Shown here in pieces: positions 24,553 through 31,894 of a DNA stretch of 33,560 bases (positions are counted from its first letter, which is position 1; the number at the start of each line of letters is the position of its first letter). Below the pieces are notes generated by a model that had not been told where the DNA came from, did no database searches, and saw only the letters and a list, made by a program, of their open reading frames with translations. The DNA lies in contig JAZKYU010000016.1 in NCBI GenBank assembly GCA_045612305.1, positions 1 to 33,560 on the forward strand. Direction: 5' to 3'. A program made the translations under genes and the position numbers. The stretch is from HGM04593 sp045612305 (lineage in GTDB: Bacteria > Bacteroidota > Bacteroidia > Bacteroidales > Bacteroidaceae).

Positions 24553-24619
24553 TATGTCAATATTGCAGACGTACTTTTTGTAGTTAGTGTGCTTTGTCGG
24601 TAACTTGTAAGTGTTTTTT

Positions 24620-26212
24620 ATGTATTTAAAGACTTTAATCATATCGTTGCTCTCTATGCTGTTACCGGTTAATCTGGTCGCACAGGAGAATGTTGTTGTG
24701 CAGGGGCTTGCGCAATTTGGCTCGCTTTTTTCCAAAGGCGACTATGCGCCGTTTTGGCTCACAGCCAATAGGCAGGGAGTGTCGCATATAGAAAATAATA
24801 GTGGCTATGCCAGGCTTGGAGTTGCAGTTTCTCGTCCGTTTGAGAAGAACGGTTTTAAGTGGGCTGCAGCAGCCGATGTGGTTGTAGGTTATAATCAGGA
24901 ACGAACAATAAGGTTTCAGCAGGCTTACGCCGACTTGTCGTGGCGTTGGTTGAATCTCTCTCTTGGTAAGAAAGAGAGGGTGGGGGAGCTTTCGGGGCGC
25001 AGTGTTATAGTTGCGCTTGGTACAAATGAGGTTGTTGCTTTTTTGCCACAGGCACAAGTGAATGACTTGCAAGAGCTTGGCACGGGTGGGCTTGCGTATA
25101 GCGGTAACAGCGCTCCCATACCGCAGGTACGTTTGGAGGTACCACACTATGTGAGCGTGCCGCACACGGGTGGTTGGCTTCAGTTAAAAGGTCATCTGGC
25201 TTATGGTTTTTTTACCGATGGCGGTTTTCAGGAGAGTTTTACACAGGGTAACCCTTACACGCGTTATGCAAAGAATGTAATATATCACAGCAAGGCGATG
25301 TTTATGAAGGTGGGCAAGCCTGAAAAGTTTCCTGTGTCGTTGGAGGGCGGCTTGGAAATGTATTCTCAGTTTGGTGGTGATATATATATGCACGGTAAGG
25401 GGAAAATTATCTCTATGCCTAAGGATTTAAAGGAGTATTTTAAGGCGATAGTCCCGCTTAGCGGTGGTAGCGATGCTCCCGATACCGAGCAGACAAATAT
25501 ATCGGGTAACCAGCTTGGTAACTGGCATTTAGCTGTTACGTTGCACACAAAGCCTGTGGATGTTACTTTTTATGGTCAACACTATTTTGAGGATTTTTCT
25601 CAGCTGTTTTTTTGGGAGTATCAGGCCGACAGGAGCGGGGATAGGAATCTTATATACTATCCTTGGAAGGATATGATGCTTGGTGTAAATGTGAATAACA
25701 AAAGCTCGTTATTACCTTTTGTGTCAAACGTGCGTTATGAATATCTTTCTACATATAACCAGAGTGGAGCGGGCTATAACGACCCGGGCCCTATCTTCAA
25801 GGAGCAGATGGACGGGCTTGATAATTATTATAACCACGGTATATATTCGGGCTGGCACAACTATGGCATGGCTATAGGTAACCCTTTGGTGATGTCTCCG
25901 GTGTATAACAAAAATGGTAGTATGTACTTTGTGGGTAATCGCTTGGTTGCGCATAATGTGGGCGTAAATGGTGCGTTTGGCTGCAAAACGATGTTGGTGT
26001 ACAAGCTACAATACACATATAGCGAAAACTGGGGAACGTGTCTGAACCCTTTTGACGAAAGGAAATATACAACCTCTCTGCTTGCCAATCTCTCTTTGTT
26101 GCGAGAGAAGGGTGGCTGGGCCTTTGGTCTGTCGGTTGCTTATGATAAGAGTAATTGGGTTGGTGAGAATATGGGTGTTATGTTGTCGTTCTCGAAGGTT
26201 GGAATTTTTTAA
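24620..26212 (+). CDS. Capsule assembly Wzi family outer-membrane protein
   Basis: This 530-residue protein has a signal peptide (MYLKTLIISLLSMLLPVNLVAQ) and an alternating beta-strand pattern that runs to a terminal phenylalanine (FSKVGIF), typical of outer-membrane beta-barrels. The early segment (SLFSKGDYAPFWLTANRQG) and the GKKERVGELSGR and GWHNYGMAIGNPL regions match the Bacteroidota Wzi family, which anchors or organises surface polysaccharide. The ATG at 24620 is preferred over the in-frame GTG at 24611. The gene has its own promoter and is followed 11 nt later by a lipoprotein gene, so the two form a unit. Confidence 0.88.
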   Translation: MYLKTLIISLLSMLLPVNLVAQENVVVQGLAQFGSLFSKGDYAPFWLTANRQGVSHIENNSGYARLGVAVSRPFEKNGFKWAAAADVVVGYNQERTIRFQQAYADLSWRWLNLSLGKKERVGELSGRSVIVALGTNEVVAFLPQAQVNDLQELGTGGLAYSGNSAPIPQVRLEVPHYVSVPHTGGWLQLKGHLAYGFFTDGGFQESFTQGNPYTRYAKNVIYHSKAMFMKVGKPEKFPVSLEGGLEMYSQFGGDIYMHGKGKIISMPKDLKEYFKAIVPLSGGSDAPDTEQTNISGNQLGNWHLAVTLHTKPVDVTFYGQHYFEDFSQLFFWEYQADRSGDRNLIYYPWKDMMLGVNVNNKSSLLPFVSNVRYEYLSTYNQSGAGYNDPGPIFKEQMDGLDNYYNHGIYSGWHNYGMAIGNPLVMSPVYNKNGSMYFVGNRLVAHNVGVNGAFGCKTMLVYKLQYTYSENWGTCLNPFDERKYTTSLLANLSLLREKGGWAFGLSVAYDKSNWVGENMGVMLSFSKVGIF

Positions 26213-26223
26213 TTGGGTGTGAA

Positions 26224-26646
26224 ATGAGAGGTGCTAAATATTTTGTTTTTATATTCTTGTTGCTTGCTTTTGTCTCTTGTGACAAGGCTTTTGAGAATGG
26301 AAAACTCGACGGTATGTGGCGGCTTGAGAAGGTTGAGTTGGGTGACAGTGAGGTTTACCCAAGTAATATTTATTATTCTTTTCAGCGTCACTTGGTGATG
26401 CTTGGTATATATCACGAGCAGGCTCCGCCGTTTTTGTATATGGCAAGTTTCGATTACACGGCGGGTGATATTGTGATGTGTGACTTTTATAAACACCCGG
26501 GTATAGAGGGTGAGCGCGATGCAGAAGAGCTGGAAAAGCTTTATATTTATAACGAAACCGAGCGGTTTGCTGTGGATGTGTTAAGCGAAGATGTATTGCT
26601 GATGCATACACCCGACGGGAGAGTTTATAGCTTTAGAAAGTGGTAA
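26224..26646 (+). CDS. Small lipoprotein, lipocalin-like
   Basis: The 140-residue product begins with a lipoprotein signal (MRGAKYFVFIFLLLAFVSC; Cys19 lipidated). The mature part starts with a GMWRLEKVEL strand and continues as beta strands (IYYSFQRHLVMLGIY, LYMASFDYTAGDIVMCDFY) to a final VYSFRKW. This resembles the short lipocalin-like proteins of Bacteroidota; I cannot name the family with certainty. It follows the Wzi gene by 11 nt and may help Wzi at the outer membrane. The role is inferred only from position. Confidence 0.7.
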   Translation: MRGAKYFVFIFLLLAFVSCDKAFENGKLDGMWRLEKVELGDSEVYPSNIYYSFQRHLVMLGIYHEQAPPFLYMASFDYTAGDIVMCDFYKHPGIEGERDAEELEKLYIYNETERFAVDVLSEDVLLMHTPDGRVYSFRKW

Positions 26647-26658
26647 CGACTAGGGGCT

Positions 26659-26683
26659 GGCGATGGTCTATCTGTCGCCTTTT
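26659..26683 (+). terminator. Probable terminator after the lipoprotein gene
   Basis: GGCGA (26659-26663) pairs with TCGCC (26675-26679) and is followed by TTTT. It overlaps the stop codon of the convergent glycosyltransferase gene at 26668. Confidence 0.5.
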
Positions 26684-27498
26684 GCGCTGTAGAGATCTAT
26701 GAAGCTAATTTCGGTAGGTATCTCTTTCTTGTATATTATGTGCCCCACAATCAACTCAAAAATTTTGTAGAAGTATCTAAGGCTTAATGTGATGAAGCCC
26801 GAACGGATGTTGTGTGTTTTGAGCGCTCTGTAGTGGTCGCGCATAATTTTTTTGTGGCTTTCAAAGCCTGCGTTAGAGACACCGCCTGCACGCATAGTTA
26901 CAAAATCGGTGTTCATATATTTGGTGCGTGCTTTGTTTATATATAGTATGCGTAACAATAATTCAAAGTCGGCTGCAACCTTGTATGAGAGGTCGAAGCT
27001 GCCGGCTTTGTCGTAGCTGCTTTTGCGGCAATAGAATGAGGGGTGGGCGGGCATAAATCCCATGCGCATAATTCCACGGCTGAAGAGTTTTGAAGAGTAG
27101 TATCTTATGCACTTGTGGAGGTTCGCGCCGTTTACATAGTGTACATCGCCATACACAGCGTCGATATCGGGGTTTTGTAGTTCTGCGTTTACGCGCTCGA
27201 GTATGGTGGTTGTGGTGTAAAAGTCGTCGGAGTTTAGAAAACCTACTACGTCGCCGGTGCTCATATTGAGTCCCTTGTTCATGGCGTCGTAAAGTCCTTT
27301 GTCTTTTTCGCTTACAAATTTTAATTTGTCGCCAAAGATGGGTACATACTCTTTAATAATATCCAATGTGCCATCGACCGATGCTCCATCGACAATAATG
27401 TACTCTATGTCCTTGTGTGTTTGCATGAGTACGCTCTCGATGGTGTGGCGTATGGTGCTTGCGCTGTTATATGTCGCGGTTATTATAGATATTTTCAT
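26668..27498 (-). CDS. Family 2 glycosyltransferase
   Basis: The 276-residue GT2 enzyme has the GT-A core: SIITATYNSASTIRHTI, EYIIVDGASVDGT, the metal motif in GFLNSDDFY (residues about 91-99), and a later aromatic acceptor part (GFMPAHPSFYCRKSSYDKAGSFD, with AADFELLLR). The GxYDAMNKGLNMSTGD stretch is typical of Bacteroides capsule glycosyltransferases. No membrane helix is clear; the C-terminal part (LRYFYKIFELIVGHIIY) may lie on the membrane. It adds one sugar to the lipid-linked repeat unit; donor and linkage are unknown. The ATG at 27498 begins the first beta strand, and a longer frame upstream overlaps the promoter. It is separated from the epimerase gene by 261 nt and has its own -7 box. 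Confidence 0.88.
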   Translation of the reverse strand: MKISIITATYNSASTIRHTIESVLMQTHKDIEYIIVDGASVDGTLDIIKEYVPIFGDKLKFVSEKDKGLYDAMNKGLNMSTGDVVGFLNSDDFYTTTTILERVNAELQNPDIDAVYGDVHYVNGANLHKCIRYYSSKLFSRGIMRMGFMPAHPSFYCRKSSYDKAGSFDLSYKVAADFELLLRILYINKARTKYMNTDFVTMRAGGVSNAGFESHKKIMRDHYRALKTHNIRSGFITLSLRYFYKIFELIVGHIIYKKEIPTEISFIDLYSAKGDR

Positions 27499-27593
27499 AG
27501 TATGCGTGAAAATCGTGCTACGGTTTGTGCAAAAAAGCTTTTGATGTTGTTGTATTGCTGTTTTTGCTTGTTTTGTAGCGGGTAAAATCTTCA

Positions 27594-27601
27594 CAAAGAT
27601 A
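27594..27601 (-). promoter_or_regulatory. -7 box (TATCTTTG) for the GT2 gene at 26668
   Basis: Full match to TAnnTTTG on the minus strand, 96 nt before the ATG. No clear TTTG -33 element. The 27602-27759 interval beyond it holds no recognisable gene; it is probably the 3' untranslated part of the epimerase transcript. Confidence 0.45.
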
Positions 27602-27759
27602 ACTAACCTAAATGAATTTATTGCTTAAAAGGGATAATTTATTATTAAAAATATGTTTTTTTTATTTTGTAGCTCTTTTGTAACCATGCAAAACCCTAGC
27701 GCAGAGTACCTGGTGTGGGTGCCTGCGCGCATAATTGCGTGTTGGTGTGATGGCGTGGG

Positions 27760-28728
27760 TTACTTTTTTTTCTGTTGGCGCAACCATTTGATGGTACGGG
27801 CAACTCCTTCTTTGCGTGAAACCGGCAGTGTTGGCGCAATCTCTCTTATGTTCGACGTGTCCACGATGTTGTCCGTTGTCATATTTTTCAAACGGAACGA
27901 GGTCATAGGGAAGGGGATGTGGATTTTTGTTAGTATATCGCCCACAATAGCGGCTGCTTGCAACAAGAAGAAGGGTACGGTGGGGACATAAACTTTGGCC
28001 TCTTTGCCCACCTCTTTTGCCCACTCCGATATGTTGTAGGGCTCGTAATCGCCTATGTAATATACGTTGCTGTTTACGCGTTGTTCTTCTGCCGAGAAGA
28101 TGGACATTATTTGGTACACGGCGTTGTCTATGTATCCGTATGTTTTGGTGCACGCCTTCTTGCTCATATTTACATATGTGTGCGAAAGAATCATTTTGAA
28201 GAAGTTTGCATAGGGCACGCCAAACCAAGGTCCCCAGATGGATGTGGGGCGTATGATGCTCCAGCAATATGCGGGGTTGTGGCTTTTTATAATAGTCTCG
28301 GTTTTTACTTTGCTCTCGCCGTAATATGTCGAGGGTGAGAAGTCTTCGTCGTTTTTGGGCATATAACCTACGCGACACACTAACATAGACGATGTGAAGA
28401 TTGCGCGTTTGAGGTCTTGCAAACCGTCGAGGGCGCACAGCAGGTTTTCAACACCGGCAACGTTTGCGTCGTAAGCATCAACAGAGTCGCCCAAGAGGTC
28501 GGTGCGGGCGGCAAGGTGGAGAACATATGTGGGGTTGAACTCGGTAATAGCGGCCGTGAGCTCGGCTTTATTGCGTATGTCTACATTCTTCCAATAGCTG
28601 TAGTGGCTTTTTTTCTTGGGCTCTACAGAGTCGATGTTTAAAACTTTGTATTTGCCTGTGGATACCAAGTGCTCTATCACGTTTGTGCCTATAAATCCGC
28701 TTCCGCCTGTTACCAAAAATTTCTGCAT
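27760..28728 (-). CDS. NAD(P)-dependent epimerase/reductase (extended SDR)
   Basis: This 322-residue protein has the extended short-chain dehydrogenase fold: the nucleotide-binding motif VTGGSGFIG (residues 6-14), Asp33 ending the second strand (NIDS, suggesting NAD), a HLAAR strand, and the catalytic Tyr-x3-Lys as YGESK. TSSMLV supplies the active-site serine region, and RPTSIWGP follows as in nucleotide-sugar epimerases. It could modify a UDP- or GDP-sugar used by the adjacent glycosyltransferases. A steroid or isoprenoid dehydrogenase-like role is a less likely alternative. It starts 5 nt after the GT2 gene at 28734, so it is the third gene of the minus-strand unit led by the GT2 at 30328. 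Confidence 0.85.
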   Translation of the reverse strand: MQKFLVTGGSGFIGTNVIEHLVSTGKYKVLNIDSVEPKKKSHYSYWKNVDIRNKAELTAAITEFNPTYVLHLAARTDLLGDSVDAYDANVAGVENLLCALDGLQDLKRAIFTSSMLVCRVGYMPKNDEDFSPSTYYGESKVKTETIIKSHNPAYCWSIIRPTSIWGPWFGVPYANFFKMILSHTYVNMSKKACTKTYGYIDNAVYQIMSIFSAEEQRVNSNVYYIGDYEPYNISEWAKEVGKEAKVYVPTVPFFLLQAAAIVGDILTKIHIPFPMTSFRLKNMTTDNIVDTSNIREIAPTLPVSRKEGVARTIKWLRQQKKK

Positions 28729-28733
28729 TGCAA

Positions 28734-29429
28734 TTATCTTATAAGGGAGTATACAAACATATATAATCTATAGCTCAACTGCTGCATAAAAGTTAGTCCC
28801 GACTTTTCTGCGGTAGATGAGGCGTTGTGTCCGTGGCGTCTGTAATAGAGCAACGGCTCGGGAAGGAATACTGGGTTGCTGTGCTTCTCGGCTATCAACC
28901 CTAGCCAAATGTCGTGAGAGGCTATTTGGGGAGGGAAGGGCATTGCGTGCTTGAGTAGCTCTCTGCGGAAAGCCATGCAGCAACCGCTGTATGAGTTGCG
29001 CCACAATGTTTTCCAATAACCACCAGCAGAGTGGCTTTGTGAGAAAAAGTCTATGTCCAAGGATTTTCCTTCGGAGTCGATGAGGATGGAATTGTGGTTT
29101 ACTGCTATGTGTTTGCCGAGTGCTTCCGTGCACACCTTAACTTTGTTGGGCATCCATACATCGTCTTGGTCGCAGAGGAAAATATAATCTCCTTTTGAGT
29201 TTCTTAATGCATTTTCAAAGTTGTGCACAAACCCTTTCTGGGTGTTGTGGAACAACTTGATACGTTTGTCGGTGGAGGTGTATGCTTTTATTATATCGAG
29301 CGTGGTGTCGGTGCTGCCGTCGTCCGATACGATAACTTCATCGCTCTCGCTAAGCTGCGGGAGTATGGAGTCTAATTGCTCGCGCAGATAGCGCTCTCCA
29401 TTATATGTTGCAATGCATACAGAAATCAT
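28734..29429 (-). CDS. Family 2 glycosyltransferase (rhamnosyltransferase-like)
   Basis: The 231-residue enzyme has the GT2 motifs SVCIATYNGERYLREQLDSIL, VIVSDDGSTDTT and the metal-binding FLCDQDDVWMPNKV, followed by GCCMAFRRELL and HDIWLGLIAEKH. CDQDDVW is common in rhamnosyl- and related capsule transferases, but the donor is not determined. It is shorter than its neighbour at 29429 yet shares the same motif order; the two may be ancient duplicates. Its ATG overlaps the upstream stop by 1 nt (TAATG), giving translational coupling. Confidence 0.88.
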   Translation of the reverse strand: MISVCIATYNGERYLREQLDSILPQLSESDEVIVSDDGSTDTTLDIIKAYTSTDKRIKLFHNTQKGFVHNFENALRNSKGDYIFLCDQDDVWMPNKVKVCTEALGKHIAVNHNSILIDSEGKSLDIDFFSQSHSAGGYWKTLWRNSYSGCCMAFRRELLKHAMPFPPQIASHDIWLGLIAEKHSNPVFLPEPLLYYRRHGHNASSTAEKSGLTFMQQLSYRLYMFVYSLIR

Positions 29430-30328
29430 TATTTACCTTTTTTATATAGAACGTAATATTTTAGTTTGTAGTATATGTACCTGAAAATATTTTTATACCC
29501 TGCGCTTTTTAGCATTTGGTAGTTGGAATAATTTTCGGCAAATACGCTCTTTAGCGACATTAGTCGTTGTTTTACGTAGTTTGAGCGTAGGTCGTGGGCG
29601 CCCAAGGTGTTCTTTCCGTGTTGTCTGTATAGTATGGTCTGCTCGGGCAATTCAAAAACCTTGCCGCCGTTTTTGAGTGTGCACAAAAGTACCCACACAT
29701 CGTGCATAAGTGCTTTGCTGGAAAAGTTTACGGAGACCTCTTTTGCAGCATGGTTGAACATCATTGTGCAACCTGTTACGAGGTTGTGCCCGGCTTGTTC
29801 GTCGAACGTGGTTAGGAGTGAGGGCTTTATTCTCGACATCTCCCAGAACGAGGGGGCTATTTGTTGTAGGGTGGCGTCGACTACCGATAAATCGGTGTGC
29901 ACCACGATGGGGGTGTTTGCACCGTGCTGTGCTTCGGCTTGCTTGATGCAGGCGAAGCTCTTCTCTATCTTTGTGGGGAGCCACACGTCGTCTTGGTCGC
30001 AAAACATATAAAACTTGGAGTCTACTCGTGCTAGCAACGTCATAAAGTTTTTCATAGCTCCAAGCTTTGTATTGTTGGGCAAGAACTTGATTCTTGCATC
30101 TTGCGCAGCTTCGGCCTGCAAGTACTCGGGCGTACCGTCGGTAGATAGGTCGTCTTGGATATATAAAATCCAATTAGTGTATGTTTGTGCCTTGAGGGAT
30201 GCAAGTTGCTCGGGGAGGAATTTCATACCGTTGTACACGGCCATAAGTATTGAAATTTTCTCCTCGCAATTTGTTCCTGAGGCAAAGTGTGCTTCACTTT
30301 TGGTGTTTGTATCTGTTGTTTTTGTCAT
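29429..30328 (-). CDS. Family 2 glycosyltransferase
   Basis: The 299-residue GT2 enzyme has ISILMAVYNGMKFLPEQLASL, ILYIQDDLSTDGT and the metal motif FCDQDDVWLPTKIE. GCTMMFNHAAKE and HDVWVLLCTLKNGG follow, with LYRQHGKN near the end. It is related in motif order to the next gene at 28734. An N-terminal extension of about 24 polar residues precedes the first strand; no better internal start is visible. It leads the minus-strand unit, with a TAnnTTTG box 44 nt upstream, and is followed by the smaller GT2 with a 1-nt overlap. Confidence 0.88.
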   Translation of the reverse strand: MTKTTDTNTKSEAHFASGTNCEEKISILMAVYNGMKFLPEQLASLKAQTYTNWILYIQDDLSTDGTPEYLQAEAAQDARIKFLPNNTKLGAMKNFMTLLARVDSKFYMFCDQDDVWLPTKIEKSFACIKQAEAQHGANTPIVVHTDLSVVDATLQQIAPSFWEMSRIKPSLLTTFDEQAGHNLVTGCTMMFNHAAKEVSVNFSSKALMHDVWVLLCTLKNGGKVFELPEQTILYRQHGKNTLGAHDLRSNYVKQRLMSLKSVFAENYSNYQMLKSAGYKNIFRYIYYKLKYYVLYKKGK

Positions 30329-30371
30329 AAAAACCTTGCGCGCGCCGCGTGTGTATGCTTTATAATTTACG

Positions 30372-30402
30372 CAAAGTTATAACTAATTTTACGATTGTAA
30401 AA
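30372..30402 (-). promoter_or_regulatory. Promoter of the GT2-GT2-epimerase unit with dyad at -33
   Basis: On the minus strand 30379-30372 reads TAACTTTG, a full -7 match. The -33 region carries TTTT and is overlapped by the dyad TTTTAC (30387-30392), GATT, GTAAAA (30397-30402). Confidence 0.5.
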
Positions 30403-30466
30403 GTTTTTTAGGATAAATAAGGTGGGGTGAAGGTGTGTTGGTGTTGCGTTTGGGGTGTTTGGAATG

Positions 30467-30505
30467 TAAAAAAACAAGAGAGAACGAAACGTTCTCTCTT
30501 GTTTT
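30467..30505 (-). terminator. Strong terminator after tRNA-Leu
   Basis: Arms 30471-30486 and 30490-30505 are perfect 16-bp complements with an AAA loop. On the minus strand the stem runs into a T-run (complement of 30467-30474). It directly follows the tRNA 3' end. Confidence 0.93.
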
Positions 30506-30506
30506 G

Positions 30507-30588
30507 TACCCAGACCCGGGATCGAACCGGGATGGGTTGCCCCACTGGTGTTTGAGACCAGCGCGTCTACCGATTCCGCCATCTGGGC
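30507..30588 (-). tRNA. tRNA-Leu (anticodon CAA)
   Basis: The 82-nt gene folds as a class II tRNA with a long variable arm (TGGGGCAACCCA). The acceptor stem is GCCCAGA/TCTGGGT with a G-U pair at the end and discriminator A. The anticodon stem CTGGT/ACCAG encloses the loop CTCAAAC, giving anticodon CAA at 30552-30554, which reads the UUG codon. The T-arm has GGTTCGATCC. CCA is not encoded and must be added enzymatically. Its promoter and terminator are both clear, so it is transcribed alone, divergently from rplM. Confidence 0.95.
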
Positions 30589-30611
30589 AATTGTTTTTCT
30601 CAATTGCGATG

Positions 30612-30642
30612 CAAAGGTAATGCTTTTTGTCTATTGTGCAAA
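30612..30642 (-). promoter_or_regulatory. Promoter of tRNA-Leu
   Basis: On the minus strand TTTG (30642-30639), 19 nt, TACCTTTG (30619-30612): both elements match the Bacteroidota consensus. The tRNA 5' end lies 24 nt beyond the -7 box. Confidence 0.8.
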
Positions 30643-30678
30643 GAAAATCGCACTTTTTTTTAAAAAAAGTTTCATTTG

Positions 30679-30710
30679 TTTGTGTATGTCGTTGAAAAAA
30701 AGTAATTTTG
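30679..30710 (+). promoter_or_regulatory. Promoter of the rplM-rpsI operon
   Basis: TTTG (30679-30682), 20 nt, TAATTTTG (30703-30710): both elements match the consensus. Transcription should start near 30717. Confidence 0.75.
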
Positions 30711-30716
30711 CAGGCC

Positions 30717-30897
30717 GATTATTATCAGCCCGTGTATCGGGCAGCCGATGCTTCAGGTCTCTGAGTTTGTCAAAGACGCAATCTAGCCAATTGGTCGGGC
30801 AAGCGCGAAGAGGGTTTCTGTGAGGCTTAATTCCGTGAGGTACAAGCAGAGAGGTGTCGGGTGAATGGAATTATTAACTATTTTAAAAGGAATTAAA
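30717..30897 (+). promoter_or_regulatory. Long structured leader of rplM (candidate L13 autoregulatory element)
   Basis: About 180 nt separate the predicted transcript start from the rplM GTG. The leader is GC-richer than ordinary intergenic DNA here and contains a stable stem GCCCG/CGGGC at 30728-30742, further short complementary blocks (GTCT/AGAC around 30757-30777), and an AAAAGG purine stretch 9 nt before the GTG. Leaders controlled by L13 have been proposed in Bacteroidia; I infer that this is one, from position and structure only. Confidence 0.45.
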
Positions 30898-31359
30898 GTG
30901 GATACTTTAAGCTACAAAACAATTTCAGTGAACAAGGCAAACGCTCAGAAAGAGTGGGTTGTCGTTGATGCTACAGACCAAGTTCTTGGTCGTCTTGGTA
31001 CAAAAGTTGCCAAGCTTTTGAGAGGTAAATACAAACCTAGCTTTACACCTAACGCAGATTGTGGTGACAACGTTATCATCATCAACGCTAGCAAAGTTAA
31101 AATGACTGGTAACAAGTGGACAGACCGCATCTATCTCCGTTTCTCGGGTTATCCCGGTGGTCAGAAATCTTTCAGCCCCGCTGACGTGGCTAAAGGTTAC
31201 AAAGGTTACGAGCGTTTGGTTAAGCACGTTGTAAGAGGTATGTTGCCCAAGACTCGCCTTGGCGATCACTTGTTGAACAACCTTTATATTTACGATGGTG
31301 CAGAGCACAACCACGCTGCACAGTCTCCCAAAACAATTGATATTAACTCTTATAAATAA
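30898..31359 (+). CDS. rplM: 50S ribosomal protein L13
   Basis: L13 is an early-assembly protein of the large subunit. The 153-residue product starts with DTLSYKTIS after a GTG start at 30898. This fits the length and N-terminus of Bacteroides L13, whereas an in-frame ATG at 30865 would add 11 residues (MELLTILKGIK) not expected in the family. AAAAGG precedes the GTG at a suitable distance. Conserved blocks include EWVVVDATDQVLGRLGTKVA, CGDNVIIINASK and GMLPKTRLGDHLL. The rpsI gene follows 9 nt later; the two form the usual L13-S9 pair. Confidence 0.95.
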   Translation: MDTLSYKTISVNKANAQKEWVVVDATDQVLGRLGTKVAKLLRGKYKPSFTPNADCGDNVIIINASKVKMTGNKWTDRIYLRFSGYPGGQKSFSPADVAKGYKGYERLVKHVVRGMLPKTRLGDHLLNNLYIYDGAEHNHAAQSPKTIDINSYK

Positions 31360-31368
31360 TAACAGCAG

Positions 31369-31755
31369 ATGGAAATGGTAAATGCATTAGGCAGACGTAA
31401 AAGCGCAGTTGCCCGTATTTTCGTTACTGAAGGTACCGGAAAAATTACTATTAACAAAAAGGATCTGCAGGATTATTTCCCCTCAAGCATTCTTCAGTAT
31501 GTTGTTAAGCAACCTCTGATGGCTATCGATGCTGTGGAGAAATATGACATCAAAGTGAACCTTGACGGTGGTGGTTACACAGGTCAGTCACAGGCTTTGC
31601 GTCTTGCAATAGCTCGTGCTCTTGTGAAGATCAACGCTGATGACAAGAAGGCTTTGCGCTCTGAAGGATTCCTCACACGCGATGCTCGTGAGGTTGAGCG
31701 TAAGAAACCCGGTCAGCCCAAGGCTCGTCGCAGATTCCAGTTCAGTAAACGTTAA
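31369..31755 (+). CDS. rpsI: 30S ribosomal protein S9
   Basis: The 128-residue protein is a complete S9, with NALGRRKSAVARIFV at the N-terminus, GGGYTGQSQALRLAIARAL in the middle and the conserved basic C-terminal tail KARRRFQFSKR that reaches the tRNA in the ribosomal P site. It is co-transcribed with rplM, as in most bacteria. Codon use shows the high-expression bias. Confidence 0.97.
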   Translation: MEMVNALGRRKSAVARIFVTEGTGKITINKKDLQDYFPSSILQYVVKQPLMAIDAVEKYDIKVNLDGGGYTGQSQALRLAIARALVKINADDKKALRSEGFLTRDAREVERKKPGQPKARRRFQFSKR

Positions 31756-31787
31756 TATTCGGTCTCGAAATATACGTTTAGTATCTA

Positions 31788-31843
31788 AACCACTCGGGAC
31801 TTCACCTTATATAATATATACTTGGTGGGCTACCCGAGAGGTT
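31788..31843 (+). promoter_or_regulatory. Long hairpin leader ahead of rpsB
   Basis: The 139-nt gap between rpsI and rpsB contains nested complementary blocks: AACC (31788-31791) with GGTT (31840-31843), CTCGGG (31793-31798) with CCCGAG (31833-31838), each pair set off by a bulged A, and CACC (31803-31806) with GGTG (31824-31827) around an AU-rich loop. It is not followed by a T-run, so it is unlikely to be a terminator. It is a good candidate for an S2-responsive regulatory leader. Confidence 0.6.
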
Positions 31844-31894
31844 GGTTAAAAGAATTAACTAAAAAGAAGGTAAACAATTTAAAATTTAAAAAAA

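Noticed and set aside
27602..27759. A small plus-strand gene between the GT2 and epimerase genes
   Set aside because: The open frame runs antisense into the epimerase gene, has low-complexity hydrophobic translation and no family resemblance.
30865..30897. ATG start for rplM 33 nt upstream
   Set aside because: The GTG at 30898 gives the expected 153-residue L13 with DTLSYKT at the N-terminus; the extension is kept only as a possible regulatory feature.
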